Shown: positions 36,772 to 46,001, counted from the stretch's first letter. The stretch: 64,000 nucleotides of DNA from CBDFLD01 sp965249005 (GCA_965249005.1 CBDFLD010000013.1:62001-126000), one strand, 5' to 3'. Program-made: numbers and translations. Notes: generated from the letters alone by a model not told the origin.

Positions 36772-38244
36772 CTACTTCTTGATCGGGGGCGAGGAATGTA
36801 GGGTCACGGTTGCTTCCTGCAGTCCCTCGCTCGCAGCTGCGAGTTCGCGCTGCAGCGCCGCAATAGAGCTACGGGTTGACTGGCGCAGTCGGTCGTCTGG
36901 CTCTGCGCGCTCGAACCGTCTCAATAAGTCCAATGTTTCTAACGCCTTAATTGTCTCCAGGGCCCGGACCGCAGCTTGGCGCAAAATTACCATGGGGTGC
37001 GAGAGAAAGGGTATAAGATGCACCATGGCGCGTTCTTTGCCCGTCTGGGCCAAGGGGAGTAGCACCATCGACGACGCCGGACATTCAGGAGAAAGGTAAT
37101 CGAGCAACGCGTCGAAGGCAGAATCCGATCCGATTCTTCCGAGTGCTTCCATCGCGCATTCGCGATGGTTTGCAAATTCCAGCTCCGGAAGTATGACGGC
37201 CGTGGCTTCTGTTACCCGTCTCTCGCCCAGGACGCGAATCAGGCCCCAGCGCACCCGGTCGGATTCCAGCCGGAATCGACGTAGCATCTCGGCGATCTCC
37301 TCATCATCCGCCGTGCGGACGATTTCAGCGACGGTCTCGAGCCTCTGACGAATCGTACCGTCCGCCAGTTCCTGCAACCAGGGTTGGACCCGAAGAAGAG
37401 GGTAAGTCGGACGTGGCGTCCGACTCGGCTTTTGCTTCGTCAATCGCGTCAACGGCGAACTCAAAGAACTCAAGATGGAATCGATCTGCTCTGCAATTTC
37501 ATTTGCCTGGGAGAATCTCTGCCCCGGGTCCGTTCTTAGACAGCGTTCCAGGACTTCCGTCACGAGCGGCGGCCAGTCGGGCTTCAGCTCCTTCGGACTC
37601 GGAAAGCTCCCCAGCGGCGGGAAGCCCATGATCAATTCATAGAGGAGCGCTCCAAGCGAGAAAATGTCAGCGCGTTCGTCGACCCGTTTGGCGCTGATGC
37701 GTTGCTCGGGAGCCAAGTACGCGAGCGTTCCCATTACCTCCGTCGACCGGGTCAGACGGGCCTCGTTCGCGGCAGCTCGCATCGCAATGCCGAAATCCGA
37801 CACAACCGGGTTTCCCTGCTCCGAGACCAGTATGTTCGAGGGCTTTAGATCTCTGTGAACGACGCCCATGCGGTGCGCGTAGTCGATTGCTTTGCACAGG
37901 GTTTGGAACAATACCAATAGGTCCTTCTGTGACAAATTTTTCCGGGGTATTTGGGCCAGGTTCCCACGGGAAAAATACGGCATCATATAGTAGTAGGCGT
38001 CATCCAGAACACCGCTACTGAGAATGGTAATGATGTTCGGGTGTTTCAAATTACGAAGGATCTCGATTTCCCGAAGAAACCGAGCGTCTGCCTTTCTTGA
38101 AGCGGAGGCTCCCTTGGAAAGGACCTTCACGGCGCGCTTTTCGTCGGTTCGAGACGAGACGCCCAGGTACACCACCGACATTCCACCGGACGCAATCTTC
38201 CTGACTATGTAGAAGTCATCCAACCTTCGTCGCAGCATAGTCAT
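36772..38244 (-). CDS. Ser/Thr protein kinase with C-terminal HEAT repeats
   Basis: 490 residues. The N-terminal Hanks-type kinase (about 8-265) has a glycine loop IASGGMSVVYLG, the ATP Lys in RAVKVL, the catalytic loop HRDLKPSNIL, SDFGIA and the APEQ motif. A linker and HEAT-like helical repeats follow (about 300-470; GRIGSDSAFDALLDYL, RQAAVRALETIKALE). No membrane segment is present, so it is cytoplasmic. The gene is the last of a four-gene run and overlaps the FHA-GGDEF gene by 4 nt. All key catalytic residues are visible. The HEAT part could bind a partner or scaffold substrates (inference). Confidence 0.9.
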   Translation of the reverse strand: MTMLRRRLDDFYIVRKIASGGMSVVYLGVSSRTDEKRAVKVLSKGASASRKADARFLREIEILRNLKHPNIITILSSGVLDDAYYYMMPYFSRGNLAQIPRKNLSQKDLLVLFQTLCKAIDYAHRMGVVHRDLKPSNILVSEQGNPVVSDFGIAMRAAANEARLTRSTEVMGTLAYLAPEQRISAKRVDERADIFSLGALLYELIMGFPPLGSFPSPKELKPDWPPLVTEVLERCLRTDPGQRFSQANEIAEQIDSILSSLSSPLTRLTKQKPSRTPRPTYPLLRVQPWLQELADGTIRQRLETVAEIVRTADDEEIAEMLRRFRLESDRVRWGLIRVLGERRVTEATAVILPELEFANHRECAMEALGRIGSDSAFDALLDYLSPECPASSMVLLPLAQTGKERAMVHLIPFLSHPMVILRQAAVRALETIKALETLDLLRRFERAEPDDRLRQSTRSSIAALQRELAAASEGLQEATVTLHSSPPIKK

Positions 38245-39269
38245 GATTTTCTCTTGGCGGATCGCTTCCCGTTGCCCGGCGGGTCACTTCCCTTCCAGCA
38301 CTCCACTCGGTTCTTGCCCGCTCGCTTTGCCTGATACAGGGCCGCGTCCGCGCTTGCGAGCAGGTTCTCCAGACCGCTGCTGGACTTGGAGTAGGTAGCA
38401 ATGCCCACGCTTACCGTGACGGACTCATCGACGTCCGCCTCGCTGGCTGCCGATTCAAGAACGTCCGCGCGAATGCGGTTTGCCAGAGACCTTGCTCCAC
38501 GAACCCCCGTTTCCGGCAAGAGGATGAGAAACTCCTCGCCACCGAATCGCCCGGCCTTGTCTGCTCGCCGCAGGTTGCGGGATAGGATGCCTGCGACACC
38601 TTGCAACACTCGATCGCCTGCGATATGACCATGCTTGTCATTGCAAGACTTGAAGTTGTCCAAGTCGAGCAGCAGAATCGAGAGTCGACTCCAGTATCGC
38701 TCCCGCTTCGTGATCTCTTCGAGCAGCATTCGCGTCACCGCCCATTTGTTCAACAGAGACGTAAGCGTATCGGTCGTGGTAAGGCGGTACATCTCCTCGT
38801 GATAGTTTTGTTCGGCCAGGTCCCGATATTCGAACTTCAATATGATCCGGCCGATGGTCACCTTGTCATTGGGCCTGAGAACAGCTTTGCGAACCCGCCT
38901 ATAGTTTACGAGTGTCCCGTTTTTGCTGCCAAGATCCCGCAGGACGACCTTCAGGCTCTCTTGCTGCTTCTCGTCCACGACCTTTCGACAGATAAGTTGC
39001 ACATGTTGTCTGGAGACGGATGGGTCCGGCAGCACGACGTCGGACTCCTCCCCTCGTCCGAAGGTCAGCTCCGTGTGAACCAAGGGAAGCTCTTTGCCGA
39101 TTGCCGGCCCATTCATGAATGTCAAGGTCGGCACACAGAAACGGGCACCGTCGAACCCACCAGTGTTCTTCAAGGTACTGACGTCCAACAGAATCGGCTC
39201 CTTTGGCGCCTGCGACTTCGAACTCCTTGCAATACCCTGTGCGTCACCCATGGTGGAACTCCGGCTCAA
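38241..39269 (-). CDS. FHA-domain diguanylate cyclase
   Basis: 342 residues. An FHA domain (about 45-145; LTFGRGEESDVVLPDPSVSR, SRQHVQL, DLGSKNGTLVN) is joined to a GGDEF domain (about 165-325). The active site is GGEEF, with the inhibitory site RRAD five residues upstream, so it should make c-di-GMP from GTP with product inhibition. FHA domains bind phosphothreonine. The gene overlaps a Ser/Thr kinase gene by 4 nt, which makes phosphorylation-controlled cyclase activity a reasonable inference. No membrane segment is seen. Confidence 0.9.
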   Translation of the reverse strand: MSRSSTMGDAQGIARSSKSQAPKEPILLDVSTLKNTGGFDGARFCVPTLTFMNGPAIGKELPLVHTELTFGRGEESDVVLPDPSVSRQHVQLICRKVVDEKQQESLKVVLRDLGSKNGTLVNYRRVRKAVLRPNDKVTIGRIILKFEYRDLAEQNYHEEMYRLTTTDTLTSLLNKWAVTRMLLEEITKRERYWSRLSILLLDLDNFKSCNDKHGHIAGDRVLQGVAGILSRNLRRADKAGRFGGEEFLILLPETGVRGARSLANRIRADVLESAASEADVDESVTVSVGIATYSKSSSGLENLLASADAALYQAKRAGKNRVECWKGSDPPGNGKRSAKRKS

Positions 39270-40099
39270 CGCAGCCTCGCGATCGAGACGCGTGTCATGT
39301 CTGAAACCATATGTAGTCTGGAAGTGGCACGATCTCGAATCATCGCCACGTCATGAACCCGCGTTTGCCGCACATTCAGGCGTGGTGGGACCGTGAAAAT
39401 CAGAACTCCTCGCTTTTCGTTGAAACGCGTCCTGCCGACGATTTCAATGGGAACTCTCTTGAAGATACCCACCAGTTCGACATTCCGCCGGTCTATCCCC
39501 TGCTGGATGGCGGCTTGTTGTACAAACTGGAGGCGCTGCATGTCGGCCACCTCGCCCGAGGCATCTCTTCTGACCTGAGGAAAGCCAAGAAACTTACCCG
39601 TACCTTCTTCGACGTTCGGGACCCTGACAACCCATTGCTCCCCTCCCCGAATCGACGCATTCCCTTCCCACAGCTTCAGGCCTCGGACGGGCGGAGCAAC
39701 CCGCCGCGGTTCCGGCAGCTGCAGGGTATAAATAACCAAGGGACGGGTTGCCCCCGTGACGACGTTCACGCATCGGAGTTCGAGCGTGGAATCCCAGCTC
39801 TTCACTTGAATTGACGAGAGCAACAGCTGGAGCGCCCCGACGACCGACATGGTTTGCGGCATTCCGTCTGGGGGGCTTGGATCCAGGCTGAAGTTTCCAA
39901 TCCCTACAATGAGAGGCGATAGTGGGTTCTGCTTGCACGCGACACGAATCATACGCGCAGGCGCTAGCGTCGAGGACACAACTTCCGGCCGCGGCAGCCC
40001 GAGCCCCCAAGCCCGGACTGCGGGGCGTTTCGGGCCGAGGGCATCGGCGATCAGTCTCAACGTGTTTGGGAGATTCCGTGACAGTTTCAACGGCCTCAA
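39266..40099 (-). CDS. Unknown protein of the kinase/FHA-GGDEF operon
   Basis: About 277 residues; I do not recognise the family. The central part (RACKQ... IVGIGNFSLDPSPPDGMPQT onward) contains beta-strand-like stretches such as LELRCVNVVTGATRPLVIYT and ANGTW-type strands are absent. A C-terminal half contains QRLQFVQQAAIQQGIDRRN and RFNEKRGVLIFTVPPRLN. No signal peptide or membrane helix is clear. The start is set by TTG at 40099, which overlaps the stop of the upstream gene as TTGA; TTG at 40090 is an alternative. It overlaps the FHA-GGDEF gene by 4 nt downstream. Confidence 0.6.
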   Translation of the reverse strand: MRPLKLSRNLPNTLRLIADALGPKRPAVRAWGLGLPRPEVVSSTLAPARMIRVACKQNPLSPLIVGIGNFSLDPSPPDGMPQTMSVVGALQLLLSSIQVKSWDSTLELRCVNVVTGATRPLVIYTLQLPEPRRVAPPVRGLKLWEGNASIRGGEQWVVRVPNVEEGTGKFLGFPQVRRDASGEVADMQRLQFVQQAAIQQGIDRRNVELVGIFKRVPIEIVGRTRFNEKRGVLIFTVPPRLNVRQTRVHDVAMIRDRATSRLHMVSDMTRVSIARLR

Positions 40100-40659
40100 A
40101 CCTTCTCGAACAACTCCGTTTCCGCGGAATCCTGCTCTGCGCTGAGAACTTTCAGCGCGTGTTGCACACGCTCCATCGGCTCGAGTAAGTCCATAGTCCG
40201 AGATAACTCTTGAAGCCACGACACGATATGTCGCTGGAGGGTATCGTCGACAGTGGAGAAAGCAAGGCGAAGTTGAGGCCCTTCTTCGAGGGTAACGATG
40301 GCCTGGCGCTCCCTCACGCGAGTAAAAACCTCCGATGTGCTCGTAGAACCGGTGCCTATGCTTTCTACCGCAATCATCTCTCTCCCGCCAATGGTCGTCA
40401 GGAAGTCGCGCTCTTCATAGGAGGCAATGAAGAATTCCGCGTTGGACTCCAGTGCCTCCGCGAGGCGTTCTCGAATCAAGGTTTGTCTCAAGTAGCGCTG
40501 AAGGGACTCCCCGTAGAGAATCTTGTGGAGCGAACTGCACCGAATCGGCTCCGTGTACTTGAATTCCACCGGGACTGCAATTTGATTCGTTACCAGAACC
40601 GCCCCGAAATGTCTTTCATGGAGATTCTGATAGCAAAAGTATCCAATCTGGCGACTCAT
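40096..40659 (-). CDS. Unknown protein, first gene of the kinase/FHA-GGDEF operon
   Basis: 187 residues, not recognised. The N-terminal half has a compact fold pattern (HFGAVLVTNQIAVPVEFKYT, then SSLHKILYGESLQRYL), the second half strands (GREMIAVESIG) and helices ending HALKVLSAEQDSAETELFEKV shortened here to its Leu/Glu-rich end. No signal peptide or membrane segment. It opens a minus-strand run of four genes joined by 4-nt overlaps, so a role in the same pathway as the kinase and cyclase is likely but untested. Confidence 0.65.
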   Translation of the reverse strand: MSRQIGYFCYQNLHERHFGAVLVTNQIAVPVEFKYTEPIRCSSLHKILYGESLQRYLRQTLIRERLAEALESNAEFFIASYEERDFLTTIGGREMIAVESIGTGSTSTSEVFTRVRERQAIVTLEEGPQLRLAFSTVDDTLQRHIVSWLQELSRTMDLLEPMERVQHALKVLSAEQDSAETELFEKV

Positions 40660-40773
40660 AGACGGGCGCCTCCCCCAGGTCCGTGATTCTCATTGATTTA
40701 TCGGACGATGGGTCGGGCATCATTATTATGTAGACGGCTCCCGCCGGCTGGCACGTTCGCCAGGGGTCTGCTA

Positions 40774-40802
40774 TTTACAAAAAAGGGGGAGGGTGTTAAA
40801 AA
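40774..40802 (+). promoter_or_regulatory. Possible promoter of tRNA-Val
   Basis: TTTACA at 40774-40779 and TAAAAA at 40797-40802 are 17 bp apart, 37 bp before the tRNA. The -10 box is a weak match. Confidence 0.4.
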
Positions 40803-40839
40803 GTTAGTTCTTTGCCGCTTTCCGGCTCGGTCTCTCGAG

Positions 40840-40915
40840 GGGCGCCTAGCTCAGCTGGTAGAGCACTGCGATCACACCGCAGGGGTCACAGGTTCGAGTC
40901 CTGTGGCGCCCACCA
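40840..40915 (+). tRNA. tRNA-Val, anticodon CAC
   Basis: Complete cloverleaf: acceptor GGGCGCC/GGCGCCC, D stem GCTC/GAGC, anticodon stem CTGCG/CGCAG around ATCACAC, T arm ACAGG-TTCGAGT-CCTGT, encoded CCA. Anticodon CAC reads GTG. Confidence 0.95.
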
Positions 40916-40949
40916 AACCCGTTCTGTCTGTCCTTCCGATTTCGTCGTG

Positions 40950-42314
40950 TCATGGATTACTCGACCGGCTGTTGATCCGCCGCATGGCGTGCACTGAAAG
41001 TGGAGCAATGTTCCCTCGCGTGTCCTTACTCAGATCCTGTAGCACAGGAATAGAGCTGCTGTCTCCAATCTCTCCGAGCACCTGCGCGATCGACTCCCGC
41101 ACGCTAACCGAGTTGTGGCGCGCCTGGCTGTTGAGCTTCGGGAGATCCCCGGGAGGAAACTCAACCAGATACTGAGTCACTTGGACTCGCGTCTTCCCCT
41201 CATCGAGGCCTTCCACGACCGCATCCAAGTACTCCGTTCGACCCATCCGATACAGCGCGTAAGCCAAGGCGACCTGGACCTTTGCATCTTTCTCTCGGAG
41301 CCGATCCCGAGAAACGTCTGTTATTTCAGCATTATCGGCAATGCGCGCCAGCCCCTCGACCGCACGAAGACGTAACACATTATCAGGATTGCGGTTTTCC
41401 TTCAGAAAGAGCTCCTTCGACGAGGGATCGCCGATAAAGGCCATGGCATCCATGAGGTTTCGCTGATGATCCTTGTTGACCTTCCCGACAGAACCCGAAG
41501 CCTCCTTCTCGTAGAGACGCTGCAGTTCCGCCGCAGCGGGTCGATAGCGGAGACGCCCAATGGTGTAGATAGACTCGTTCCGTACTTTCTGGTCTCCGTA
41601 TTCGAGATAATTCATAAGCTCCGGCGCGACCGATGCATCTCCGATTTTGCGAAACGACCGGACAAGCTCGAAACGGACGTCGTTGTTGCGATCATGGCGC
41701 AGGCTGTCGAGCATGACCGGGACCGCGGACTGCCCTCTCAATATACCTAAAGCGCGGGCGGACTTTACTCTCAGCGAAGTGTCGGGGTCCTGCAAACGAG
41801 CGCTCAGTGCCCCAACGGCAGACTCATCGACTTTGGCTTCTCGATCGATTGCAACAGCTCCCCACTCGTCAGACCAAGGATTCAAAAAGTTGGCGACCTT
41901 CGTGACACCGCCGGTAAAACCCTTGTCCTTAGTAAGATATAGATTGACAATACCGTCCATGCTCGCGTCTCGAATGGTCTTGTCCCGATCTTCGGAAAGT
42001 GTCACAAACGCCGGCAACGCCCTCGGGTCCCCAATTTTGTCCAGCGCGGCCACCAGTTCCCTTCGCACAGGGGTGTTCCCGTCTCCAGTCATCGCTACTA
42101 GATCAGGCACGGCGCTGGTAACCTTCTTTTTTCCTAGCGCACTCACGGCATCCTTTCTGCGCTGTGCATCGGGATTTTTGAGGTCGAAAATCAAGCTGTC
42201 GACGGGAACTTCGCGAGTTTGCATCGCTCCTGCACGCCCAAGCGAAGCAAACAGGACGCCCGTACTCAAAAACACGAACGTGAAGCAGGACAAAGTCTTG
42301 GCGATCCGGGACAT
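40950..42314 (-). CDS. Secreted HEAT-repeat protein
   Basis: 454 residues. A signal peptide (about 1-30, ending near GRAGAMQ) precedes HEAT-like repeats over most of the chain: RRKDAVSALGKKKVTSAVPDL, shortened to its core VSALGKKKVTSAVPDLVAM, LRVKSARALGILRGQSAVPV, VRFELVRSFRKIGDASVAPE and NESIYTIGRLRYRPAA. It is probably a periplasmic scaffold; function unknown. The gene stands alone, convergent with tRNA-Val. Confidence 0.8.
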   Translation of the reverse strand: MSRIAKTLSCFTFVFLSTGVLFASLGRAGAMQTREVPVDSLIFDLKNPDAQRRKDAVSALGKKKVTSAVPDLVAMTGDGNTPVRRELVAALDKIGDPRALPAFVTLSEDRDKTIRDASMDGIVNLYLTKDKGFTGGVTKVANFLNPWSDEWGAVAIDREAKVDESAVGALSARLQDPDTSLRVKSARALGILRGQSAVPVMLDSLRHDRNNDVRFELVRSFRKIGDASVAPELMNYLEYGDQKVRNESIYTIGRLRYRPAAAELQRLYEKEASGSVGKVNKDHQRNLMDAMAFIGDPSSKELFLKENRNPDNVLRLRAVEGLARIADNAEITDVSRDRLREKDAKVQVALAYALYRMGRTEYLDAVVEGLDEGKTRVQVTQYLVEFPPGDLPKLNSQARHNSVSVRESIAQVLGEIGDSSSIPVLQDLSKDTRGNIAPLSVHAMRRINSRSSNP

Positions 42315-42458
42315 GGCATTTTCCTCTGAAGTGTTCCGCGTGGTTCACTGGGATAAGGAGGAATTATTCCACTTCGATCCGTAGCTGTCAAAGCGCTTAT
42401 CTAACTTTTTCGTCCGGGGCTAATCGCGTTGTCTGGATGCGGGTCCGGCTAAAAGATT

Positions 42459-43169
42459 CTACCCAACGGGATTGCCAGCTTCTCGTCTCAGCCTACGATA
42501 CTGTCTCATGTAGAGCGCCGCGTTGGCCCGCTTCTCCGGTTTGTGAAAAGTCTCTCTGCAACGGGCAGTGCAAAACCTCTGCGCTCTCCGATAGGTGGAA
42601 AAGTAAACCCGGTCGCAGACTTCGCATTTCGAGATCTTGTCCATCCCCCGCTCCGGATCGCAGAGAAGATCGATGAAGGCCAAGACATAGTTGCCGTCAT
42701 GGGGTGAGGCGTAGAGAAGACATCCGGATTGCAGAAAGATGTCGCGTCGGTCGGTCCCGGGACCACTTGGGGGGGGGGGCGAGTCTTCCTTGTAGACAGG
42801 TGGGATCAGGCGCATCGAATGCTCAAACGCTCCCGGTTTGTCCAACTGAGCTTCCCCGCCAGTTTCGGTCCCGGGTTGAATCCGTACCTTGGCATGATTC
42901 AATAGTCGGTTCAGATCGGCCCAGATCCCCTCGTACAGTTCTTGGGACAACTCCTCCCCAGTGTCATCGGGAGTCTGGCGCAACTGCACTTTGTACTCCA
43001 CGATCCTGTCGACGCAAGCCCGCAACGTCTGGCGAACGTTCTTCCAGGCTGGATTCGCCTCGATGAACTTATTGAAATGCCCGGACACTTGTCCGTTCAA
43101 AAAAGCAATCAACTGCTCTGCGCTGACGGCGGTTCCAGTAATGAACATCTGCCAATAACCCGTAAGCAT
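42459..43169 (-). CDS. Zinc-finger protein (CGNR-like C-terminus) with an 11-bp homopolymer
   Basis: About 236 residues. The C-terminal domain (about 180-236) has CEVCDRVYFSTYRRAQRFC and a following CTARCRETF, four cysteines laid out like the CGNR/ABATE zinc fingers of predicted regulators. The N-terminal part is helical and unrecognised. An 11-base G run (C in the coding strand), encoding a Pro run before SGPGT, lies between the two halves, so a slip would remove the zinc finger. I prefer ATG 43169 or 43148 over 43229, because the upstream frame runs through a perfect palindrome at 43175-43188. Confidence 0.65.
   Translation of the reverse strand: MLTGYWQMFITGTAVSAEQLIAFLNGQVSGHFNKFIEANPAWKNVRQTLRACVDRIVEYKVQLRQTPDDTGEELSQELYEGIWADLNRLLNHAKVRIQPGTETGGEAQLDKPGAFEHSMRLIPPVYKEDSPPPPSGPGTDRRDIFLQSGCLLYASPHDGNYVLAFIDLLCDPERGMDKISKCEVCDRVYFSTYRRAQRFCTARCRETFHKPEKRANAALYMRQYRRLRREAGNPVG
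42769..42779 (+). repeat. Poly-G tract of 11 bases inside a coding region
   Basis: Eleven consecutive G on the plus strand, counted in the sequence. It is the longest homopolymer noticed in the window and lies upstream (in coding sense) of the zinc-finger part of its gene. Confidence 0.9.
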
Positions 43170-43174
43170 GCATG

Positions 43175-43188
43175 AAGCATATATGCTT
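43175..43188 (+). promoter_or_regulatory. Perfect 14-bp palindrome, candidate operator
   Basis: AAGCATATATGCTT is fully self-complementary and lies 6-27 bp upstream of the two plausible starts of the zinc-finger gene. Its position suggests autoregulation, which is an inference. Confidence 0.4.
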
Positions 43189-43430
43189 AATATGTTTATT
43201 TTAACCGATGCCGTACGATACACAACCACAATCTACCACACGTCGCTGCCTTGGAAAGCGAGCCTGTAGGCCACCGCGAGCCAACTCCAGCACGGGTCGG
43301 TGCGTATTTTGAATGCGGACCATGTGTCGCTAGGCCGACAGGGATCTCTTGCGATGGAGCCATTGAGCTAAAAAACCTGTTCCTCCTCAAAGAGGTTCGA
43401 AAGGACTCCATTCGAGCCCCGGCCAAGCCA

Positions 43431-45221
43431 TCACTGCGCGAAATTCATCCGGCGAAGCAGCTCTTCGAAGCGAGGCTCCGATCGGAGAGGATCGAAGGCT
43501 GGCTCGGCGTTCACCAACACCATGAGCCAAATCCGGTCCAGATACCCTTTTTCGAGCCATTCCAGGGCGTGATCTTTATCCCCGAGGCCTGCATAGACTA
43601 AGGCCAGGTAATAGGGCAAGGCATACCGTTCACCGGAACCCTTCAAATCGTCGATGGCCTCGCGCGCCTGCCTGCTCTGTCCGGCCCGTGCATAGGCGTG
43701 CCCAAGGAACGCCGGAAAACTCGGCAGATTCCCCCACAGGCTTATTGCTTGCTGAAGCGTTGAGATAGCCTCCTCGTACTTCCCGTTTTGGACCAGGGCC
43801 AGCGAGAGCTGGCTGGTCGGCACTTCAAGAATCGCCTCCTGACGAAACCTATCCAGTAGCATGCGAAACTGTTCGATGGCTTCCTCGTACCTCTTGGCCC
43901 GGTAGAGAGCCATTCCAAGATGTGAGTGCCGCGGGGCATAAAAGGGATCTAGCGCCAATGCTGTTTGAGCCTCCGCAACCGCCTCATCCATTCGTCCCAA
44001 AGCTGTCAAGAGCCAGGCATATTCCTGGTGAGCCTCTGCATAATTCGGATTCAACTCAATAGCGCGCTTGAAGGCCATCTCCGCTCTGTGCCAGTCCCAA
44101 TCGTGGTTTGTGTGCATGGCTGCCACCGTGGTGTATGCCTCGCTGAGTTGATCATCAATTTCGAGCGCTCGCATTGCCATAGCCTTTGCCCTCGGGAAGG
44201 CTTCCTTTGGTGGAAATATGTGGTTGGCGCCGAGCTTGTGGTAACAATCAGCCGCACCGGCATATGCCAGAGCGTAGTCCGGTTCTGTATCGATTGCCTG
44301 GTTGAAGTATGCCAAAGCCAGCTTCAATTCTCTTTGGTTGTATTGGTAGCGACCTCTGAGATAGGCTTCATAAGCATCCGGGTTCAGGGGCCGAGCCATC
44401 GTCAGGAGCAATGGCACATCGGAAGTCAGTCTGGTCTGTACCTCTCGAGCGATGGCCCGCGCCACATCACGCTGCAAGCCCAGAACATCGGATAGCTCGC
44501 CTTCATAGCTATCCGACCACAGGTGCCCGTCGTTAGCCGCCTCGATCAACTGGGCTGTAATCCTCACCCGGTTTCCAACCTGTAGCGTCGACCCCTCAAT
44601 GACAGCGTCCACGTTCAACTCCTGGGCGATATCCGGCAAAGGCCTTTTGGTCCCCTTATACCGCATCACTGATGTTCTCGAGACCACCCGAAGACCTGCG
44701 ACCTTTCCCAAGTCGCTGATCAGAGCCTCGGTCATTCCATCGCTGAAGTACTCTTGCTCAGGATCATCGGAAAGGTTCGCAAGGGGCAGAACGGCAAGCG
44801 ATCGGATGTTTGGTGCAAGCTGGGTCGAGGGGGCTTGAAACAGGAACAAGTAGGCAAGGACCACGGCCAACAGAGCCAACGATGCAGCAATGGTCGGCCG
44901 AAACGACACCTTTCGCTTTACCACCGCAACAAATAGACCGAGATGGCTCCCTCGATGACTGGTGTCAGAATCTGCTGACTCGAGCTCTGCGCGAGACCGT
45001 GTATTTTTCCACCACGTATCCAGTTGTGTCTTATAAGCATAGACGGAGCTGCGCTTGTGATGTAGGTGTCGATGAACGGGGAGCCCTTCCTTTTCTTCCC
45101 ACCGGCGCACCGTGCGCACGTCACGCTTGAGGTAGGCTGCGATCTCCTTCCAGGAGTCAAGACGCTCGTCGATCGCCGGTTCCTTGGTTGGAGTCAGAGT
45201 TTGCTCACCGGGCTCTTTCAT
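43431..45221 (-). CDS. Membrane-tethered HTH regulator with FlgO-like and TPR domains
   Basis: 596 residues. The N-terminus is a MerR-type HTH (about 18-75; SWKEIAAYLKRDVRTVRRWE, HHKRSSVYAYK). One membrane helix follows at about 110-135. Next is a FlgO/TolB-N-like domain (about 145-275; AVLPLANLSDDPEQEYFSDG and VDAVIEGSTL), and then TPR repeats to the end (AYLRGRYQYNQRELKLALAY, YAGLGDKDHALEWLEKGYL). The order fits a ToxR-like one-component receptor with a periplasmic sensor. It is divergent from two secreted-protein genes, 291 bp away. Confidence 0.85.
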   Translation of the reverse strand: MKEPGEQTLTPTKEPAIDERLDSWKEIAAYLKRDVRTVRRWEEKEGLPVHRHLHHKRSSVYAYKTQLDTWWKNTRSRAELESADSDTSHRGSHLGLFVAVVKRKVSFRPTIAASLALLAVVLAYLFLFQAPSTQLAPNIRSLAVLPLANLSDDPEQEYFSDGMTEALISDLGKVAGLRVVSRTSVMRYKGTKRPLPDIAQELNVDAVIEGSTLQVGNRVRITAQLIEAANDGHLWSDSYEGELSDVLGLQRDVARAIAREVQTRLTSDVPLLLTMARPLNPDAYEAYLRGRYQYNQRELKLALAYFNQAIDTEPDYALAYAGAADCYHKLGANHIFPPKEAFPRAKAMAMRALEIDDQLSEAYTTVAAMHTNHDWDWHRAEMAFKRAIELNPNYAEAHQEYAWLLTALGRMDEAVAEAQTALALDPFYAPRHSHLGMALYRAKRYEEAIEQFRMLLDRFRQEAILEVPTSQLSLALVQNGKYEEAISTLQQAISLWGNLPSFPAFLGHAYARAGQSRQAREAIDDLKGSGERYALPYYLALVYAGLGDKDHALEWLEKGYLDRIWLMVLVNAEPAFDPLRSEPRFEELLRRMNFAQ

Positions 45222-45512
45222 CTCCTATTCCCAACAGTGTGAATTAGATACTCCTATCTTACTCTCGCCTGCAGGCCGGGGAAACCGGTTTCGTTATCCG
45301 TCAGACGGCTCAATTGTCTCTGATCCGAAGGATTGGAAGGGACACTAGCGGGCATCTGAGGTCAGCAGTACGCATGTCCACTCCTGTCCCTTGCGACCGG
45401 TGATGGCGGTCGAGCATCCTCGAAGCACGGTAGCGAGACGGCGCAGGGAAACCCGTTTTCCTTGCCGCGGGTCGAAGCTCCGATCAACCGAGGAAACCAA
45501 AAGGAGGAACCC

Positions 45513-46001
45513 ATGAAGAACCCTAAGTGCCGACTCCAAGCGCTTTTGGCGGCGCTCAGTCTTTTGATCGTTAGCCTACCAGTTGCGTTCGCGCAGCAGC
45601 AGGGGGGGCACAGTGTAACCGGGAGTGCAGTGGGCATCGAAGACGGCATCCCCTTCAGACAAACGATCGTTGTTCACCAGAATCCCAGTGGTCAAGTCTG
45701 GGGAGATATCGTCGTCAACTTCGATTTGAGCGCCATTGGCATGGGCACGATGCTCGTGCGCATGTCACCGACCTGCATGACGGTTCAGAGACCCTTCGCA
45801 TGGATTGGGAGCGTCATCGTCGAGTCTTCCAACGAGGAATTCATCCCAATCGGCACGAGCGTTATCACGCTCGTAGGTGATCTGGGGACTGAGGGTACCG
45901 ATACCTTGCACACAGAACGGTCCGCTTCCACCGCGACCTGCATCGGCATGCCAGACCTGCTGAAGACGGCGGTCGAGAGCGGTAACTACGATGTCCACTA
46001 G
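45513..46001 (+). CDS. Secreted protein of unknown function
   Basis: 162 residues. A clear signal peptide (KCRLQALLAALSLLIVSLPVAFA) ends near residue 27; the run is shortened in meaning to its hydrophobic core LLAALSLLIVSLPVAF. The mature part is rich in beta-strand-like segments (RQTIVVHQNPSGQVWGDIVV) and has two cysteines (SPTCMTV and ATCIGMP). I do not recognise the family. The ATG at 45513 follows AAAAGGAGG. A second secreted-protein gene starts 51 nt downstream. Confidence 0.7.
   Translation: MKNPKCRLQALLAALSLLIVSLPVAFAQQQGGHSVTGSAVGIEDGIPFRQTIVVHQNPSGQVWGDIVVNFDLSAIGMGTMLVRMSPTCMTVQRPFAWIGSVIVESSNEEFIPIGTSVITLVGDLGTEGTDTLHTERSASTATCIGMPDLLKTAVESGNYDVH

Noticed and set aside
45222..45512. 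Possible c-di-GMP riboswitch in the leader of the secreted-protein gene
   Set aside because: Fragments such as GGTAGCGAGACGG and GCAGGGAAACCCG recall GEMM pieces, but their order and the conserved joining sequences do not fit the motif.
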